A stretch of 55,796 bases of DNA, from the NCBI GenBank assembly GCA_011523365.1, contig WTGY01000017.1, positions 1-55,796 of the forward strand, written 5' to 3'. The position numbers were made by a program, and so were the translations under genes. Under the pieces are notes generated by a model that did no database searches, had not been told where the DNA came from, and saw only the letters and a program-made list of their open reading frames with translations. Positions 52,418 to 55,796 of this stretch are shown here, piece after piece. The stretch is from Caldilineaceae bacterium. GTDB lineage: Bacteria > Chloroflexota > Anaerolineae > Caldilineales > Caldilineaceae. The stretch's first letter is position 1; the number at the start of each line of letters is the position of its first letter.

Positions 52418-52541
52418 GTGTTCTCCGTGGTCCTCAGTGGCCCTCCGTGGATAAGAGAAAGGTGTTCTTCGTGGTCCTTCGTGGCCCTTCGTGGATCAAA
52501 GAAAGATGTTCTTCGCGACCCTTCGCGTCCCTGCGCGGATC
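52418..52541 (+). repeat. Three further decamer triplets in tandem
   Basis: TCCGTGGTCC TCAGTGGCCC TCCGTGGATA (52424-52453); TTCGTGGTCC TTCGTGGCCC TTCGTGGATC (52469-52498); TTCGCGACCC TTCGCGTCCC TGCGCGGATC (52512-52541). Each is introduced by a GTTCT-type lead and separated by A/G-rich spacers. Confidence 0.75.
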
Positions 52542-52599
52542 GATGTTCCAGGAAAGCGTGCCCCCTTAGCCAGTCTGCTGCGAATTCACGAGGTCTTCC

Positions 52600-53613
52600 A
52601 TGACCGGTAACACAACGCCGCAAGAACAACCCACAGCCGAAACCGCGCAGCCGCCAGGACCGCCGCCCGCAAGATGGGGTGAGCTCCTCCAATGGCTCAT
52701 CGAATACCGCGCCTTCATCCTCCTCGGGCTCGCACTCACCTATGCCGTCCTCTTCGTCCCCTTCTTCGCCACCGGACGCAACATCACCCAGATGACCACC
52801 CAGTTCTCGATCGACGGCATCATCTCCATCGGTCTGACCATCCTCATGATCGCCTGGGGCATCGACCTCGGCGTCGGCGCCACCCTTGCCCTGGCCGGCA
52901 TCGTCTTCGCCCTCTCCCAGGACCTGGGCGTTCCTATGGCGGCCCTCCTCGGCGTTCTCGCCGGAGCCGGTGTCGGCATCGTCAATGGCTTTGTCGTGAC
53001 CAGGATGAAGGTCAACTTCTTCATCGCCACCCTTTCCACCATGGTCGCCGTCAAAGGACTGACATTCATCATCTCCGACGAGACCACCATCTACGGCCAT
53101 GCCGACGGTTTCGGCTGGATGGGGTCGGCCAAATTGGGGCTCTTCGAATTTCCCGCCCTCGCCTTCTTCGGCATCGGCATCATCGCCCACCTCATCATGA
53201 CGCAGACCAGTCTCGGCACCTACTGGTACGCCATCGGCGGCAACGCCGACGCCTCGCACCGCGCCGGCCTCAACGTCAATCGTCTCTTTGCGCTCTCCTT
53301 CGTCGTGGCCGGCCTCTGCAGCGGCATCGCCGGCGTCCTGCTTGCCTCCCGCGCCGTCAGCGCCAATCCCGGCGTCGGCAGAGACACCGCCCTCTTCGCC
53401 ATTTCCGCCACCGTTATCGGCGGCACATCCCTCTTCGGAGGCGTCGGCAACGTCCTCGGCGCCGTCGCCGGCGTCATGTTCCTGGGCGTCGTCCGCAACT
53501 CGCTCAACCTTCTCGGCGTCAGCGCATACTGGCAATGGGTAATCCAGGGCGTCATCCTGGTCTCCGTTGTCGTTTCGGATGTCTACATGAATCGCAGACG
53601 CCGCACTGCTTGA
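52600..53613 (+). CDS. Ribose-type ABC transporter permease 2
   Basis: 337 residues with a 30-residue Pro/Thr-rich cytoplasmic head, then about 9 membrane segments: NITQMTTQFSIDGIISIGLT, WGIDLGVGATLALAGI, GVGIVNGFVVTRMKVNFFI, GTYWYAIGGNADASHRAGLN (coupling loop) and TVIGGTSLFGGVGNVLGAVA. Probably forms a heterodimer with permease 1. Confidence 0.93.
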   Translation: MTGNTTPQEQPTAETAQPPGPPPARWGELLQWLIEYRAFILLGLALTYAVLFVPFFATGRNITQMTTQFSIDGIISIGLTILMIAWGIDLGVGATLALAGIVFALSQDLGVPMAALLGVLAGAGVGIVNGFVVTRMKVNFFIATLSTMVAVKGLTFIISDETTIYGHADGFGWMGSAKLGLFEFPALAFFGIGIIAHLIMTQTSLGTYWYAIGGNADASHRAGLNVNRLFALSFVVAGLCSGIAGVLLASRAVSANPGVGRDTALFAISATVIGGTSLFGGVGNVLGAVAGVMFLGVVRNSLNLLGVSAYWQWVIQGVILVSVVVSDVYMNRRRRTA

Positions 53614-53796
53614 CCACTGAGGCGCCGGCTCTCGCCAAGGCCCGGCAGTGGGGCCGCGAAAGCCTTCGTCAGCCTCCTGGTGAAAGGAGAGCCTATTGGA
53701 CAGATGGAGTTCGGGACCGCAGGAAGAAACTAAGCCCGCGAAGCTGATCTGAGTACGACCCGCAGAGCAATCTTATCGAAACAAAGGAGAAAGAAG

Positions 53797-54801
53797 ATGA
53801 GGAAGCATTTCGGAGTCTGGATCGCTGTTATGGTCCTCGCACTCATGTTGACGGCCTGCGTGATGCCCGACGGGCAGGTGATGACGGCAGACGGCGCCGC
53901 ACCCGTGCAGACCGAAGCCAAAGATTGGCCTCTGGTGCAAGACCTGCGCATCTGTCACATCATCGAGCTCGGCCATCCCTACTCGACCGCCAAGGTCACC
54001 CTGGCGGAAAAGGAAGCCAACGTATTCGGCTTCACCTATGACGTATACGATACCCAGGGCGACATACCCAACGAGATCCGCCTCATCGAGGACTGCATCA
54101 CCAAGCAGTACGACGTGATCGCCCTCGTTCCCTATGACACCTCTGCCCTCAACGACGCCCTCCGCGAAGCCCAGGAGGCCGGCATCCCCGTGATCGCCGA
54201 AGGCGCCGACCTTGACGAAGAGGGCCTCGGCTACGTCAACACCATGATCGGCTCGTCCGGCTGGGCTGAGGGCAAGACCGCCGGCATGGCCGTCTGCCAG
54301 GCCCTCGAAGATGGCCAGGGCTGGGTCATCATCGAAGGCGCCACCGGCCATGGCCTCGTGCCCCAGCGCTCCTCCGCCCGTGAATACGTCGCCGAAAACT
54401 GCCCCGGCAGAGAGCTCGTCGCCGTCGACACCGGCATGTGGAACCGTGAAGAAGCCCGCACCGTGATGGAGAACTACCTGACCGCCTACCCCGACCAGAT
54501 TCACATGGTCTACTGCCATAACGACGACATGTGCCTCGGCGCAGTCAGGGCGATCGCAGAGGCCGGCCTCCAGGACACCATCAAGGTGCTCGGCGTTGAT
54601 GGCGGCGCCAAGGAGGTCTACGACGCCATTCGCGACGGCACCATGTGGGGCACCGTCCTCAACGACGCCTCCTTCATCGCCGTCAAGATCATCCAGTCCG
54701 CCAGGGATCTGGCCGAGAACCGCCCGGTCATCTTCTGGCAGACCTCGCCCGCCGTTCTGATCACCAAGGAAAACGTGGATCTCTTCCCCAATCTCTGGTA
54801 A
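53797..54801 (+). CDS. Ribose-type ABC transporter substrate-binding lipoprotein
   Basis: 334 residues, lipidated Cys21 (LMLTAC). Periplasmic-binding-protein-4 fold: ICHIIELGHPYSTAKVTLAE, RLIEDCITKQYDVIALVPYD, AGIPVIAEGADL, MAVCQALEDGQGWVIIEGAT, MVYCHNDDMCLGAVRAIAEA, KVLGVDGGAKEVYDAIRDG. AGGAGAAAGAAG lies before the ATG. The sugar is not predictable. A strong stem-loop follows the stop. Confidence 0.93.
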   Translation: MRKHFGVWIAVMVLALMLTACVMPDGQVMTADGAAPVQTEAKDWPLVQDLRICHIIELGHPYSTAKVTLAEKEANVFGFTYDVYDTQGDIPNEIRLIEDCITKQYDVIALVPYDTSALNDALREAQEAGIPVIAEGADLDEEGLGYVNTMIGSSGWAEGKTAGMAVCQALEDGQGWVIIEGATGHGLVPQRSSAREYVAENCPGRELVAVDTGMWNREEARTVMENYLTAYPDQIHMVYCHNDDMCLGAVRAIAEAGLQDTIKVLGVDGGAKEVYDAIRDGTMWGTVLNDASFIAVKIIQSARDLAENRPVIFWQTSPAVLITKENVDLFPNLW

Positions 54802-54812
54802 TCGGCTTAAGA

Positions 54813-54846
54813 AGGAGTGAGAGATGTTCTCTCTTCTCTCACTCCT
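54813..54846. promoter_or_regulatory. Intercistronic stem-loop between binding protein and ATPase genes
   Basis: Perfect 12-base arms AGGAGTGAGAGA and TCTCTCACTCCT with a 10-base loop, 11 bases after the stop. No T-run, so more likely an RNA-stability or partial attenuation element that keeps binding-protein message higher than ATPase message. Confidence 0.6.
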
Positions 54847-54861
54847 CTCCGCTCACTCCTG
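54827..54861 (+). repeat. Heptamer tract overlapping the stem-loop
   Basis: TTCTCTC TTCTCTC ACTCCTC TCCGCTC ACTCCTG, the same phase rule as the other tracts; its first part makes up the right arm of the stem-loop. Confidence 0.5.
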
Positions 54862-54878
54862 TCCGGAGGAGGATCACC

Positions 54879-55670
54879 TTGGAAAGCAACTACATCGTCG
54901 AAATGAAGGGCATATCCAAGCGCTTTGGCAGCGTCCAGGCGCTGAACCAGGTCGACCTGGAGCTGCGTGAGGGCGAGATTCTGGGATTGGTCGGCGACAA
55001 CGCCGCCGGCAAGTCCACCCTCATGAAGATCCTCAGCGGCGCCCACGTCGCCGACAGCGGCCGGATCATCATCAACGGCGAGGAAGTCACGATCCGCGAC
55101 CCTCGCGACGCCCGCAGCTGCGGCATTGAAATGATCTACCAGGACCTGGCCCTCTGCAACAATCTCGACGTCGCCCGCAACATCTTCCTCGGCCGCGAAT
55201 ATACCCGGGGCCTGCCCTTTCTCAGCATCCTCGACAAAAAGAAGATGTATGCCGAATCCGCCGAGTTGCTCAAAAGGCTGAACATCAATATCAGTTCCCC
55301 CAGGCTCAAAGTCGAGCGCATGTCCGGCGGCCAGCGCCAGATGGTCGCCGCCGCCAAAGCCATCGCCTTCGACGCCAATATCCTCCTCATGGACGAGCCC
55401 ACCGCCGCCCTAGGCGTCCGCGAGGCCAACACCCTCCTCCGCCTCATCAAGGACCTGCGCGACGGCGGCCACGCCGTCGTCCTCATCACCCAGCGCGTCC
55501 CCGACATCCTCGCCATCGGCGACCGTGTCATGGTCCTCAAAGGCGGCCGCCGCCAGGGAATCCTCAACGTCTCCGAAGTCGGGCTCGACGACGTAGTCGA
55601 GCTCATAGTCAGAGGCCGCGCCGGCGCCGAATCCGAAGAAGACGCCCTCGAATACCTCTCCTTCGGCTAA
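54879..55670 (+). CDS. Single-domain sugar ABC transporter ATPase
   Basis: 263 residues from TTG (ESNYIVEMKG...), with GGAGGAGG 6 bases upstream; the longer in-frame stretch back to 54645 overlaps the previous gene. Walker A GDNAAGKST, Q-loop IYQDLALCNN, signature MSGGQRQMV, Walker B ILLMDEPTAALG, H-loop region replaced by VLITQR. Ribose-type ATPases are commonly two fused domains of about 500 residues; this is a single domain and would work as a homodimer with the two permeases. Confidence 0.9.
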   Translation: MESNYIVEMKGISKRFGSVQALNQVDLELREGEILGLVGDNAAGKSTLMKILSGAHVADSGRIIINGEEVTIRDPRDARSCGIEMIYQDLALCNNLDVARNIFLGREYTRGLPFLSILDKKKMYAESAELLKRLNINISSPRLKVERMSGGQRQMVAAAKAIAFDANILLMDEPTAALGVREANTLLRLIKDLRDGGHAVVLITQRVPDILAIGDRVMVLKGGRRQGILNVSEVGLDDVVELIVRGRAGAESEEDALEYLSFG

Positions 55671-55718
55671 AACAGCACAGCCACATTCAACCCGCGACAC
55701 TGAACGAGACGACCGAAG

Positions 55719-55760
55719 TTTCCTCTCTCCTCACTCCTCTATACTCTCTCCTCGCATTTG
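55719..55760 (+). repeat. Six-unit heptamer tract preceding double hairpin copy 4
   Basis: TTTCCTC TCTCCTC ACTCCTC TATACTC TCTCCTC GCATTTG, then the double hairpin. Confidence 0.7.
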
Positions 55761-55796
55761 GGCGGTCGGGCCTATTCGGCCCTCCCTTGTGCGGGG
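55759..55796 (+). repeat. Double-hairpin repeat, copy 4 (cut by the window end)
   Basis: Matches the first 38 bases of copy 1; the second hairpin is interrupted by the end of the sequence. Confidence 0.9.

Larger units (their letters stand above)
52273..52599. other. Repeat-packed spacer inside the ABC operon
   Basis: 327 bases between the two permease genes, almost entirely decamer-type repeats (next entries). No gene. Confidence 0.6.

Noticed and set aside
54645..54878. Upstream extension of the ABC ATPase frame
   Set aside because: It lies inside the binding-protein gene in another frame; the TTG at 54879 has a strong ribosome site and the right family start.

Overview
The window is high-GC bacterial DNA. 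I infer a Chloroflexota (green non-sulfur lineage, Anaerolineae/Caldilineae-like) chromosome or metagenome-assembled genome. The reasons are the F420 genes (cofD/cofC-type), a sensor kinase fused to a DNA-binding response regulator, a GPP34 domain, many small-sugar utilisation genes, and intergenic DNA full of short repeats. This assignment comes from gene content only; there is no rRNA marker. I saw no tRNA, rRNA or CRISPR array.

Layout. 0-1.75 kb: DUF4411/ImmA-type module on the minus strand. 1.8-10.4 kb: conserved housekeeping genes (secA on minus; LysM/lamin-tail protein, Arg-rich protein, asnS, a GT4 prenyl-phosphate glycosyltransferase and tsaD on plus). 10.4-19.1 kb: an AI-2E-family membrane protein and a sugar/acid catabolism set (enolase superfamily, TIM-barrel isomerase, Gfo/Idh/MocA oxidoreductase, methyltransferase, GH29 fucosidase with a coupled unknown protein). 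19.2-25.9 kb: a repeat-rich accessory island with a leaderless XRE regulator, small unknown proteins, a GIY-YIG protein, VapBC with a substituted catalytic Asp, HicAB, and two copies of an orphan antitoxin whose toxin has decayed. 25.9-28.3 kb: three F420 biosynthesis genes. 29.0-38.3 kb: a two-component system followed by a family of secreted proteins built from about 185-residue units carrying a D-x-D-N-D-x-x-T-G loop, plus a SIMPL-domain protein. 38.9-42.1 kb: an orphan sugar-type binding lipoprotein, an IS3-type remnant and an acyltransferase. 42.6-47.8 kb: a minus-strand operon of GPP34-P450 fusion, phosphotransferase and DHA2-type exporter. 48.2-50.6 kb: a one-protein two-component system. 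51.2-55.7 kb: a ribose-type ABC importer (two permeases, lipoprotein, single-domain ATPase).

The most unusual material is of three kinds. (1) The DxDND-repeat protein locus, driven by its own two-component system, is the best candidate for an undescribed system; its units appear to have been exchanged between neighbouring genes. (2) The GPP34-P450 fusion sits with a kinase-like phosphotransferase and an exporter. (3) Intergenic repeats are organised: heptamer-phased tracts abut a 67-base double-hairpin element at all four of its occurrences, decamer tracts end a roughly 125-base element, and small palindromes have entered the tsaD reading frame.

Functional links. XRE-ImmA with DUF4411, VapBC, HicAB and the orphan antitoxins are toxin-antitoxin or mobile-element-control functions. 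The nitroreductase, cofD and cofC give most of the F420-0 pathway; the glutamate ligase is not in the window. The fucosidase, isomerase, oxidoreductase, enolase and the ABC importer suggest use of host- or algal-type glycans.
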